This document shows positions 35,854 to 43,856 of a stretch of 64,000 nt of DNA, in pieces. The translations under genes were made by a program, and so were the position numbers. The notes beneath the pieces are model-generated. The model saw only the letters and a program-made list of their open reading frames with translations, searched no databases and was not told the DNA's origin. Each line of letters begins with the position of its first letter. The first letter of the stretch is position 1. Source of the stretch: Kiritimatiellota bacterium (GTDB taxonomy: Bacteria; Verrucomicrobiota; Lentisphaeria; Oligosphaerales; JAADHN01); the NCBI GenBank assembly GCA_013151865.1, contig JAADHN010000026.1, positions 36,236 to 100,235 of the forward strand, written 5' to 3'.

Positions 35854-36182
35854 TTTCCGCCAAGCCGGAACATAGCGCTCTTTCCCGCTCCCTTTCCCTT
35901 GAGTCGTTCGTCACGCATCCGTCCCGCGACCGCAATGCGGCGCACGGGCGCTGATCCGCCGGGCGCACCGCCGTTGCCGGGTTCCTTACGGGCCCTGTGC
36001 GACACGGCGCGAGATCGCACCTCCAGCCTAACCGTCTCGAGGTCCGGTGCAGCAATCCCAAAGGCGGCGGGTTGGCGAACGCCCCCCGGCGGCGGAAAAA
36101 CGATGCGGCCCTGCAAAGATTCGGGCCCGTAGCGGCGTCTCATAGACAAACATCGCGACGAAACTCCGCCAGTTGGCGGCAC
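35854..36182. other. Intergenic region after tRNA-Val
   Basis: About 330 bases with no gene I can support and no clear terminator for the tRNA. Confidence 0.35.
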
Positions 36183-36824
36183 ATGGGGTACAGTCTCATT
36201 CCAGGGCAACTGCGCAACCGTCGACTCGCGGTTGGGAAGACCGCGGGGGGGCGCGGCCGCCGGGACGGTCGATGCGTCCGGGCCGGTACTCCGGTTTCTC
36301 GTCCCAGGCGCCGTGTTCGGCGGGAAGACCGTGTCGGCGCGGCTCCGGATCGCCAACGCGCGCCACGGCCGTCCTGCTGCAAGCCCAGAAAAGACGAGGA
36401 CTTGATCGCGGCCCTGAACAAAGAACTCGGTAAGGCGAAACGGCCTTTGGTTCGCGTGCACATCGTGGAACGGCACGTCGGCCTGGTGACGATCGACCCC
36501 GCCGCAGAGACCGAGTTGACGCTGTTCTGCAGGAAAACCGGGTTCCCGGTCCTCGACAAGGACGCCGCATCCCGGGGACAGGCGGAGATCGCACTGACCG
36601 GCGAAGGGTTCAGCGAGTTCGCCATGCGGCGCGGCAACTTGGTCAGCGTCAAGGCCCGCCTCGAGGTCAAGGCCGTCGATGTCGAGACCGGCAAGGTCAT
36701 TGCCGCCGACCGCCAAACAAGCGTTGTGGTCGACCTGACCGAACAAATCGCCGGGAAAAGAGCCCTCCAGGACGCCGCCAGTCGGATTGCGCTTCGCCTG
36801 TTGCCGAAACTTGTCAAGAAGTGA
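36183..36824 (+). CDS. CsgG/LpoB-like lipoprotein domain, start unclear and possibly frameshifted
   Basis: The last 140 residues read as a real protein: DPAAETELTLFCRKTGFPVL, 'AEIALTGEGFSEFAMRRGN', ARLEVKAVDVETGKVIAADR and a helical end. This resembles the domains of CsgG, LpoB and FlgT-type envelope proteins, where a strand-rich core senses or binds envelope partners. The first 70 residues of this frame are Arg/Pro-rich, as in out-of-frame reading of GC-rich DNA, and no signal peptide appears. A run of seven G (36245-36251) lies in that stretch and is a likely spot for a frameshift or sequencing error. The true start is therefore uncertain, and the gene may be broken. Confidence 0.5.
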   Translation: MGYSLIPGQLRNRRLAVGKTAGGRGRRDGRCVRAGTPVSRPRRRVRREDRVGAAPDRQRAPRPSCCKPRKDEDLIAALNKELGKAKRPLVRVHIVERHVGLVTIDPAAETELTLFCRKTGFPVLDKDAASRGQAEIALTGEGFSEFAMRRGNLVSVKARLEVKAVDVETGKVIAADRQTSVVVDLTEQIAGKRALQDAASRIALRLLPKLVKK

Positions 36825-37205
36825 AGTCGGCTCGCGGGACAAGGGCCGCCGTCACCCCCGGAAACAAACGGTCGTGATAGCCGTCCCATTCAGAGACCGG
36901 GTATGCCCGGTACGGGCAGGCCAAAATGCAACAGACGCCGCCTTCAGAAAGCAATTCTGCTTCCCGCCATACGGCATGAGGTCCCCTCTCGCGACCTGAG
37001 TGGTTCCGAAAAGTTACCGAATCATCGGATCCCGGTGCTCGGACGGGGTGAGCTTGAAACAGCCCCCTCTGCTTGGCATCGACTCCTTGTCCTCCCGGGG
37101 ATCGGGCGCTATCTTCCTCCCTTCCCTTCCGAGCAGGGATCGCCCCCGGGGGTGGACGCCCACCTCACGCAACGACGTTTGAAGAGTGAGCACCCAGGCC
37201 GGAAC
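36825..37205. other. Intergenic region, no gene seen
   Basis: About 380 bases between the LpoB-like gene and the small membrane protein. No conserved coding sequence or clear signals were found. Confidence 0.35.
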
Positions 37206-37691
37206 ATGACGAGACGCAGCAGAATATGGATCAACGTCCTGTTCGCCACGGTCTTCGGGCCGTTGCTGGCGCTTTCGCTCCTCATTCCACTGCCGCTGAA
37301 CGAAAGGATGGCCGACCGAGCTTTCGGCCGGCTGATTCGCAAACTCACAGGAGAACGGGTTTGGACGCCCTGGGTCGGCCGCTTTGACGAACAGGTCGGC
37401 ATGGAAACGGCGGATATCGTATATGTCCTTTGCTCCGACCTTGACGCTGGACGCAAGTGGGAACTCAATTTTCACCGTTTCCGTTTGCTTCCAAGACACA
37501 CCGTTCTGGGCGAACGCCCGAGAAACAGCGTGTTACTATACGTCGGCCCGAACTGGTTCAGGGGCGACCGTGTCTACTACTCGACTCTAGCCTATGGAAG
37601 TGGAAACCTCGGTATGCACGGCGCAGTCGTGTTTCTTCAGCGTTCGTGGCTGGGCCCATGGTTCATTGCTTACTCGACGTGGATCAGTTGA
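37206..37691 (+). CDS. Small membrane-anchored protein of unknown function
   Basis: 161 residues. A basic start (MTRRSR) is followed by one membrane helix (about 8-30, IWINVLFATVFGPLLALSLLIP), then a soluble domain with YVLCSDLDAGRKWELNFHRF and VYYSTLAYGSGNLGMHGAVV. By the positive-inside rule the domain lies outside the cytoplasm; an uncleaved signal anchor is likely. No family recognised. The longer reading frame upstream of 37206 looks non-coding. It converges on the minus-strand gene ending at 37753. Confidence 0.6.
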   Translation: MTRRSRIWINVLFATVFGPLLALSLLIPLPLNERMADRAFGRLIRKLTGERVWTPWVGRFDEQVGMETADIVYVLCSDLDAGRKWELNFHRFRLLPRHTVLGERPRNSVLLYVGPNWFRGDRVYYSTLAYGSGNLGMHGAVVFLQRSWLGPWFIAYSTWIS

Positions 37692-37752
37692 CCGGATGCG
37701 GGGAGATTCCGGCTCGACTCGCGCCTTGGGGCAGGTTCCGCGAGAGCCGGCG

Positions 37753-39672
37753 TCAGTACGTTAGGCGGCGCCACAGCAACCCATCACCCTCGGAGTAGTA
37801 GTTGCAGTCTTGGTCGTTCCGCTGGAGAATGTGTGCTGTTTCCGGAGATCTCGCGTCCACGATCAGCAAGCACGTGGTTGGCACCGAAACCACCTCTACA
37901 GTCGGGACGACTGCGCTTCCGAGAAGCAAGCGTTCATCCGGCGAAATCCCCTGAAACGAAAAAAACAGCCGGGACATCGAAAAGGTTCTCGTTTTCTCGA
38001 CTCGACCAGTCGCACCGGGCGGGGGAACGACCACTATTTTCCCGTCTCGGTAAGCAACGATGTTTCCGGTCGTTGGCGACACCGAGAGATCGAACCAGAG
38101 CCCGGGGAGCAACGTGGTCACCCGGTCTGTCGTCACGTCGACGGACGCCAGCCAAAAGGGTCTTCTGCTCCGTGCCGCACGCGCTTTCCGTTTTTCGGCG
38201 GGGCGCTTTCCAGAAACGGAGACCAAGATGTGCCTGGAATCGAGGAGCCAATCCAACGGTGTGTGGATGAGATCCACCTCTCCCAATACCCGAATGAGTT
38301 TCCCGGTCGGCAGTTCGTAGATCGCGACGGCGTACCGCCGGCGAGAAGGCCGGCCGGCCGGGGAATCAAAACGCGGGAGAAGCCGCCTTTCGAAAAGGAC
38401 GGCAAGCTTGCGGGTATCGGGGGCGATGCGCAGCCGACGGATGCAAGAAGGCTTCTCGTTGGGCAGCGTAGAAACGTCGATGGACGTCACTCGACGCCCG
38501 TCTTCCAGGGAGACCACTCGCACTTTTCGCCAGTTGGGCGGGGGCGCCGGAAGAGCCGATGAGCGGCGGCGCGAAACCATGCCCGGAGTTTCCGGCTCGG
38601 GCAGCACCAGTTTCGCCTCGGGTATGGACGCCCGCTTCGGTTGGCTTGGGACATACGCGAGATAATCGCCTTCCACATCCCACTTGCCGCTACCCATGAG
38701 GAATTCCTCCGGGGGCGGAGTGTGCGGCATGGACCGCCATTGTCCGGTTTGGACGTCGAAGAACTGCAAATCCCCCGCCTCATTCTTGCGCTTGACTCGG
38801 TAGATTCGCCCCGTCATGTATTGCAGCAACTCGGGATGGTTCCAAGCCGGTACCAGGCGGTCGTCAACGTTCTTGATGTAGAGAGATCCGACCCCCGACA
38901 CAGCGAGCCGTAAGCCCGCCGCCGCGGCTACGACCACCATCGGAAGCCCCGCCCCGGTCAGGAGGTTCGGCGCGAAAAGGAGACTTATGGGAAGCTGACC
39001 GTCCTTGCCGCGCACTACACCTTCCAGTGCGGCCGCGGTCAAGACGATCAGAATCACGAGCACGATGGGGAACGCGGCGATGTTGACAACGCTGGGCTCG
39101 CACGGCGGCGCCAGAATGAGCGCCCCCAAACCGCCCGACACTATAACCAGAGCGCTGATCCAGTATGATCGGGCCCATCGCGGTGGTATCGAAGACCCTT
39201 CGGCACGGCGACGTTGCGCAAGCAGCAAGACGAGAACCAGTCCCGAGACCGGCACAAGAACAAAGGCGTAGGCCAATTCGTCCCAAAGGGTCCTCCGACC
39301 GATGCAAATCCAGAGCCAGCTATGTTCTCGTATGTTCATCCGCAGCCACCATGCTGCAACAAAGGCTGCGGCGCCGCCGCCGCACACCCAGCGGACGGCT
39401 TCCCAACACGAACGTCGCGGTCCCGGGAGAACTCGGACGAGTTCCACGAGTAGCAACGCCAAGCCAATAACAAACACCGTTGCGGAAACAAGAGGCAGGT
39501 CGGTGGTGAGGTGTCGAAGCGGCCATTCTCCCGTCAGGACCATGATCGCGGCGTCTCTGTTGTCGAAATACAACCAATTCTGCAGAAACAGGCCACTCCA
39601 GAACGTCGCGACCGCCCAAACGCCCGGGCGGAGGGCCAGCAGAAGCTCCAATATGTGCCGAACCCGTTTCAT
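37753..39672 (-). CDS. Polytopic membrane protein with C-terminal beta-propeller-like domain
   Basis: 639 residues. The first 260 or so hold about six or seven hydrophobic helices (for example 'SATVFVIGLALLLVELVRVL', ISALVIVSGGLGALILAPP, IVLVILIVLTAAAL). After a linker, the rest (about 280-639) is strand-rich with repeated units such as VVSLEDGRRVTSIDV, AIYELPTGKLIRVLG, LASVDVTTDRVTTLLPG and SVSPTTGNIVAYRDGKIVVV, suggesting a WD40- or TolB-like propeller. It may be a membrane-tethered sensor or scaffold. No catalytic motif and no family recognised. No neighbour explains it. Confidence 0.7.
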   Translation of the reverse strand: MKRVRHILELLLALRPGVWAVATFWSGLFLQNWLYFDNRDAAIMVLTGEWPLRHLTTDLPLVSATVFVIGLALLLVELVRVLPGPRRSCWEAVRWVCGGGAAAFVAAWWLRMNIREHSWLWICIGRRTLWDELAYAFVLVPVSGLVLVLLLAQRRRAEGSSIPPRWARSYWISALVIVSGGLGALILAPPCEPSVVNIAAFPIVLVILIVLTAAALEGVVRGKDGQLPISLLFAPNLLTGAGLPMVVVAAAAGLRLAVSGVGSLYIKNVDDRLVPAWNHPELLQYMTGRIYRVKRKNEAGDLQFFDVQTGQWRSMPHTPPPEEFLMGSGKWDVEGDYLAYVPSQPKRASIPEAKLVLPEPETPGMVSRRRSSALPAPPPNWRKVRVVSLEDGRRVTSIDVSTLPNEKPSCIRRLRIAPDTRKLAVLFERRLLPRFDSPAGRPSRRRYAVAIYELPTGKLIRVLGEVDLIHTPLDWLLDSRHILVSVSGKRPAEKRKARAARSRRPFWLASVDVTTDRVTTLLPGLWFDLSVSPTTGNIVAYRDGKIVVVPPPGATGRVEKTRTFSMSRLFFSFQGISPDERLLLGSAVVPTVEVVSVPTTCLLIVDARSPETAHILQRNDQDCNYYSEGDGLLWRRLTY

Positions 39673-40016
39673 GGTGATGACTCAATCTACGCCGTGATTG
39701 GGTCCGACACAACCGACCGCAGTCTTCACATCGCGTGGGACCAGGCCGTTGCCGGTCACGTAACCACTTGAATGCGCGCGTCATTGAAAACTCGCCGTGC
39801 TCCCCATCCCGTCTGCCCGGGGGCGCCGCCTGTCGCTTCGACAGGGGCCAGGTACGGCGCATGTGAGAATTGCCCCGGCGGCAGAAGGCTCGGACGTCTC
39901 GGTACGCTGGAAAACGTAGTGAAACCTTCTGCGCCCGGGATGCTCGAGTCGGCGGCGGTCCTCCGGCTCGCGGGGAGGGGGAAGGAAGGCCGGGAGTGAC
40001 CGTGGATGCACAGAAC
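39673..40016. other. Intergenic region downstream of pheT
   Basis: About 340 bases. Contains an 8-bp inverted repeat, GCAGAAGG (39881-39888) and CCTTCTGC (39925-39932), with a 36-base loop and no T-run; too loose to call a terminator. No gene seen. Confidence 0.35.
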
Positions 40017-42422
40017 CTACCGGAACTGCACCGGCAGTCTGGCCGCCAGCGCGGCCTTGAGTTTCTCGTGGGCCCGGTTCACCTGCTCGTCGGTCAGGGT
40101 CCGCTTGAGACTCCGGTACGTCAGCGAGTAAGCAAGGCTTTTCCGGCCTTCACCCAGGGCGGCGGCGTCCTCGAACACATCGAACAACTCGATGTGCTCG
40201 AGCCACTCCGGGGCCAACTCGCGGAGCGTTGCATCGATTTCGCCGTGAGTCAGTTCGGTGGGGGCGAGCATGGAGATGTCTCGCACCGTGGCGGGGAACT
40301 GGGGCAGCGGTACGTACCGCAGTGGTGGGGCGGCGATTTCGAACAGAGCGCTCATCTCGACAAGCGCGACGTACAGGGGACTTGTCAGCCGCATGTCGGC
40401 GGTGAACTCGGGGGCCACGCGCCCGAGCACGGCCAGAGTCTGCCCGGACCCGGTTGCGAACTCCGCACATTCGGTCGAGGCGAAGGCAGGATGACGAGCG
40501 ACCCGGCACAGAAGGCCGGCGATCCGACGCTGCTCGAGCCAGCTTTCGATCAGCCCCTTGAGGTCGTAGAAATCGTAGGTTCGCGTCCGTTCCTCCCCGT
40601 AGCGCTCGGGGTGAGGCCGACCGGTCAACCCGATGCCGACCTGGTATCGTTCCTCGGGTGTTCCGGGTCGCTGCACGGCCACGCGTCCGAGTTCGAACAG
40701 GGCCAGGTTCGGCTCCTGCCGGGCCGCGTTGCGCGCCACGGTTTCGAGCAGGCCGGGCAGCAGCGAGGGACGCAGGCAGGCAAGTTCGGCGCTCAGCGGG
40801 TTGGCCAAGTGAATCAGCTCGTCCTCAACGACGCCCGTGCCGCGCGTCGCTTCGGCCACGCTCAACAGGCTGTAGTTCATGATTTCGTCCAGCCCGAGCC
40901 CCCGCAGCTCGGTCCGGGCCTGTTCGAGGGGGTAATAGGCGTCCGCACTCCGCGGGCCGCCCACCACGGCCGGGGCGGCCTTGGCCGAGATGTTCTCGAG
41001 CCCGTGCATCCGGGCGACCTCCTCGATCAGGTCTGCCTCGCGTTCGAGGTCGAGCCGGAACGACGGCGTCCGAATCGTCACCGCCTCGGCATTCTGTTCG
41101 TGAATCGGCAGACCGAGCCGCACGAAACAGCGCGTGATTCGGTCGGCCGACAGGTCCGTGCCCAGCAATCGGTTGACCCGGGCGAAGCGGCAGGTGACGA
41201 GCCGAGGGCCGGGTTGGCCGGGGAAGGCGTCCACCGCCCCATCGAGCACTTCGCCGCCGCCCAATTCGGCGATCAACGTCGCGGCCCGGCCGCTGGCGAA
41301 CTCGACCATATCCAGCCCCACCCCGCGTTCGAATCGGTGGGATGCCTCGGTGCTCAAGCCGTGACGCTTGGCCGTGGCCCGGATGCTCCGGGGCAGGAAC
41401 GCGGCGCTCTCGAGCAGCACGGTCCGGGTCGACTCGGAGATCTCGCTGTTTTCACCGCCCATAACGCCGGCCAGGGCCACCCCTTTGTCGGCGTCGGCGA
41501 TGAGTAGATCGGCGTCGGTCAATTCGTGCTCGTTGCCGTCCAAGGTGGTGAGGTGCTCGCCGGGACGGGCGCGTCGGACCACGATCCGGTGTTCTCCCAG
41601 CAGTTCCCAGTCGAAAGCGTGCAACGGTTGGCCGCACTCCATGAGTACGTAGTTTGTGACATCCACCACGTTGTTGATGGGGCGCACGCCAACGGCTTCG
41701 AGACGTTTTTGCATCCATTCCGGACTGGGGCCGACGGTCACGTTGCGGATGACTCGGGCGATGTACCTCGGGCAAAGGTCGGGCGCCTGGATGTCGACGG
41801 CAGTCAGGTCCGCCGCTGCCTGGTCGCAGGTTGCCGCCGCGGGGAGCCCCGGTAGCTGAAAACTCTCCGGCGCGTCCGCCACGGCGGCGATTTCCCGTGC
41901 AATCCCCACGTGCGACAGCCAGTCCGGGCGGTTGGGCGTCACCTCCCAGTCGATCACCGTGTCGCCGGGGAAGAGTCGGGCCAGGGGCGTGCCGGGTTCG
42001 TGCTCCGCGGCCAGGTGCAGGATGCCCGTGTGGTCGGCGCCAAGGCCCAGCTCGCGCGCACTGCACAACATGCCGAAGGAAACCACTCCGCGGAGCTTCG
42101 CTTTCTTGATCCTGGTTCCGTCGGAGAAGCGAACCCCGACCGGTGCGAACGGCGCCTTGACGCCGGCGTCGCAGTTGGGGGCGCCGCAGACCACCTGCAC
42201 CGGGTCGCCGGCGCCGACGTCGACCCGGCAGATGCTGAGGCGGTCGGCCGACGGGTGTGGCCGGCGCTCGAGAATCTCCCCGACCACTACCCCCGCGGGC
42301 GGTCGCCCGAATTGCTCGACGCCTTCCACTTCGAGTCCCGCCAGGGTCAGGCGCTCCGCCAACTCGTCGGGCGGCCAGGGGATATCCGTATACTCTTTCA
42401 GCCATTGAACGGACGTTTTCAT
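40017..42422 (-). CDS. pheT: Phenylalanyl-tRNA synthetase beta subunit
   Basis: 801 residues, standard bacterial PheT length. Order: N-terminal start MKTSVQWLKEYTDIPWP, an EMAP/YtpR-type tRNA-binding domain (about 40-150), the B3/4 editing domain, the B5 domain (about 400-470), a catalytic-like core, and the C-terminal anticodon-binding FDX-ACB domain (about 705-800) with FPATVRDISMLAP and KRTLTDEQVN. It pairs with PheS in an alpha2-beta2 enzyme that charges tRNA-Phe and edits mischarged Tyr. AGAGG precedes the ATG. It follows pheS after 42 bases, the usual pheST operon. Confidence 0.96.
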   Translation of the reverse strand: MKTSVQWLKEYTDIPWPPDELAERLTLAGLEVEGVEQFGRPPAGVVVGEILERRPHPSADRLSICRVDVGAGDPVQVVCGAPNCDAGVKAPFAPVGVRFSDGTRIKKAKLRGVVSFGMLCSARELGLGADHTGILHLAAEHEPGTPLARLFPGDTVIDWEVTPNRPDWLSHVGIAREIAAVADAPESFQLPGLPAAATCDQAAADLTAVDIQAPDLCPRYIARVIRNVTVGPSPEWMQKRLEAVGVRPINNVVDVTNYVLMECGQPLHAFDWELLGEHRIVVRRARPGEHLTTLDGNEHELTDADLLIADADKGVALAGVMGGENSEISESTRTVLLESAAFLPRSIRATAKRHGLSTEASHRFERGVGLDMVEFASGRAATLIAELGGGEVLDGAVDAFPGQPGPRLVTCRFARVNRLLGTDLSADRITRCFVRLGLPIHEQNAEAVTIRTPSFRLDLEREADLIEEVARMHGLENISAKAAPAVVGGPRSADAYYPLEQARTELRGLGLDEIMNYSLLSVAEATRGTGVVEDELIHLANPLSAELACLRPSLLPGLLETVARNAARQEPNLALFELGRVAVQRPGTPEERYQVGIGLTGRPHPERYGEERTRTYDFYDLKGLIESWLEQRRIAGLLCRVARHPAFASTECAEFATGSGQTLAVLGRVAPEFTADMRLTSPLYVALVEMSALFEIAAPPLRYVPLPQFPATVRDISMLAPTELTHGEIDATLRELAPEWLEHIELFDVFEDAAALGEGRKSLAYSLTYRSLKRTLTDEQVNRAHEKLKAALAARLPVQFR

Positions 42423-42464
42423 GGTACCTCTGCGATGTCCTCCGCGGGACGGGGCCCGGCGGCG

Positions 42465-43487
42465 TCAAAATTGGTGCAGGAAGCGCACGTCGTTCTCATA
42501 GAGGAGCCGGATGTCGTCCACGGCGAAGCGAATCATGGCGATTCGTTCCAATCCCATGCCGAACGCGTAACCGGTCCACTGTTCCGGATCGTACCCCACT
42601 GCCTCGAACACGGCGGGGTCCACCATGCCGGCCCCCGAAATCTCGAGCCAGCCGCTGTTCTTGCACACCCGGCACCCCGTTCCCCCGCACATGATGCAGG
42701 AGAAGTCGTATTCGATGCTGGGTTCCGTGAACGGAAAGAAATGGGGACGAAACCGGACGCGCACATCCGGGCCGAGCAGTTCCTTGGCGAAAAGCGTCAG
42801 GTCCGCCTTGAGGTCGGCCAGGGAAACGCGCCGGTTGACGTACAGCCCTTCAATCTGGTGAAAATTCATGCTGTGCGTGGCGTCGGGCGTGTCCCGCCGG
42901 AAACAGCGCCCCGGGCAAACAATGCGCACCGGCGGCGCTTGGCGTTCCATGACGCGAACCTGGACCGGCGAAGTCTGGGTCCGGAGCAACCGTCCGTCCG
43001 GCAGGTAAAACGTGTCCTGGATGTCTCGCGAAGGGTGATCGGACGGGGTGTTGAGGGCATCGAAGTTGTAGTACTCGGTCTCGATGTCGGGACCGTCGGC
43101 CACCACGAAACCGAGACGACGGAAAATGGCGACGGACTCGTCCATGATCTGGGTGATCGGATGGGCGTGTCCGAGCCGCCGCCGCCGGCCCGGCAGGGTG
43201 ACGTCCAGGCCGGTTGCGGCGGCTTCCGAGTCTTTTCGACTCAGGCGTCGCCTGGCCGCCTCGAACGCCTCTTGCACGGTACGTTTGGCGTGGTTCGCCG
43301 CCCGGCCTACGGCAGGTCGGTCTTGCGGAGACACGTCCCGCATTTGCCCCAGAAGCCCGGGAATGCGGCCCCGGCGTCCGAGGTAGCGGACGCGCATCTG
43401 TTCCAGTTCCGCGACGTCCCGAACGGCGCCGAACCGGTCCACGGCCTCGCGTTCGAGCGCCTCGAATTCTCTGGCCAACTCTGCCAT
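42465..43487 (-). CDS. pheS: Phenylalanyl-tRNA synthetase alpha subunit
   Basis: 340 residues. An N-terminal coiled coil (about 1-85, with RVRYLGRRGRIPGLLGQM) precedes the class II catalytic domain: HPITQIMDE, DIQDTFYL, motif 2 around RIVCPGRCFRRDTPDATHS and motif 3 in GMGLERIAMIRF. It also has the CIMCGGTGCRVCKNSGWLEI cysteine-rich insert seen in many bacterial PheS. It forms the active site that makes Phe-tRNA. GAGGA is 9 bases before the ATG at 43487; a long in-frame extension upstream overlaps the nitrilase gene antisense and is not coding. Confidence 0.96.
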   Translation of the reverse strand: MAELAREFEALEREAVDRFGAVRDVAELEQMRVRYLGRRGRIPGLLGQMRDVSPQDRPAVGRAANHAKRTVQEAFEAARRRLSRKDSEAAATGLDVTLPGRRRRLGHAHPITQIMDESVAIFRRLGFVVADGPDIETEYYNFDALNTPSDHPSRDIQDTFYLPDGRLLRTQTSPVQVRVMERQAPPVRIVCPGRCFRRDTPDATHSMNFHQIEGLYVNRRVSLADLKADLTLFAKELLGPDVRVRFRPHFFPFTEPSIEYDFSCIMCGGTGCRVCKNSGWLEISGAGMVDPAVFEAVGYDPEQWTGYAFGMGLERIAMIRFAVDDIRLLYENDVRFLHQF

Positions 43488-43512
43488 GGTGGACGGTCCT
43501 CGTTCTGCAAAG

Positions 43513-43584
43513 GCCCGGCGCTTCGGGCCGGGCAAAAAAAAGCCCCAGGGACTCCCTCGCGCGTACGGTTGGCGGGTGAGGGGC
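43513..43584 (-). promoter_or_regulatory. Possible pheST leader/attenuator: T-run and hairpins
   Basis: On the pheST (minus) strand, read 5' to 3': GCCCC (43584-43580) can pair with GGGGC (43546-43542), which is followed at once by eight T (43541-43534), an intrinsic-terminator layout with a 33-base loop. Inside, GAGGG can pair either with an upstream CCCTC or with the CCCT just after it, giving alternative folds. A separate perfect 7-bp hairpin, GCCCGGC/GCCGGGC (43533-43513), follows the T-run, 26 bases before the pheS ATG. No Phe-rich leader peptide and no T-box GGTGG-type bulge was seen. The rest of the 369-base gap (43488-43856) holds the nitrilase start signals, including TATATT at 43783-43788. 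Confidence 0.35.
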
Positions 43585-43856
43585 CGCAGCCGGTGCAATA
43601 CGCGTGTATTGATTGTCTCCGTCTCTGAATAAGTGCGTCGCCTCGCGCGCAGAACCATATCAGTCGGTCCTGCAGAGGTGCGGCGTTCGCTCGCATTCCA
43701 AATTGTTTCGAGACGAGCAATAGCCGGAGCGCAGGCCGGGGCGGGCCCGGCGCTGTCGTCCGCGCATTTCCGAGACGCCTTGTATATTAGTCGCCGGACC
43801 CCTTGTTTTCCACTGTTCGGGACGCAAGAGGATCTGGAAGGACGGGAGACTTGCCC

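Noticed and set aside
43513..43541. Hairpin with eight A as a terminator on the plus strand
   Set aside because: A terminator needs T after the stem on the transcribed strand; here the plus strand has A. On the minus strand the T-run precedes this hairpin, so only the GCCCC/GGGGC pairing upstream could act as a terminator.
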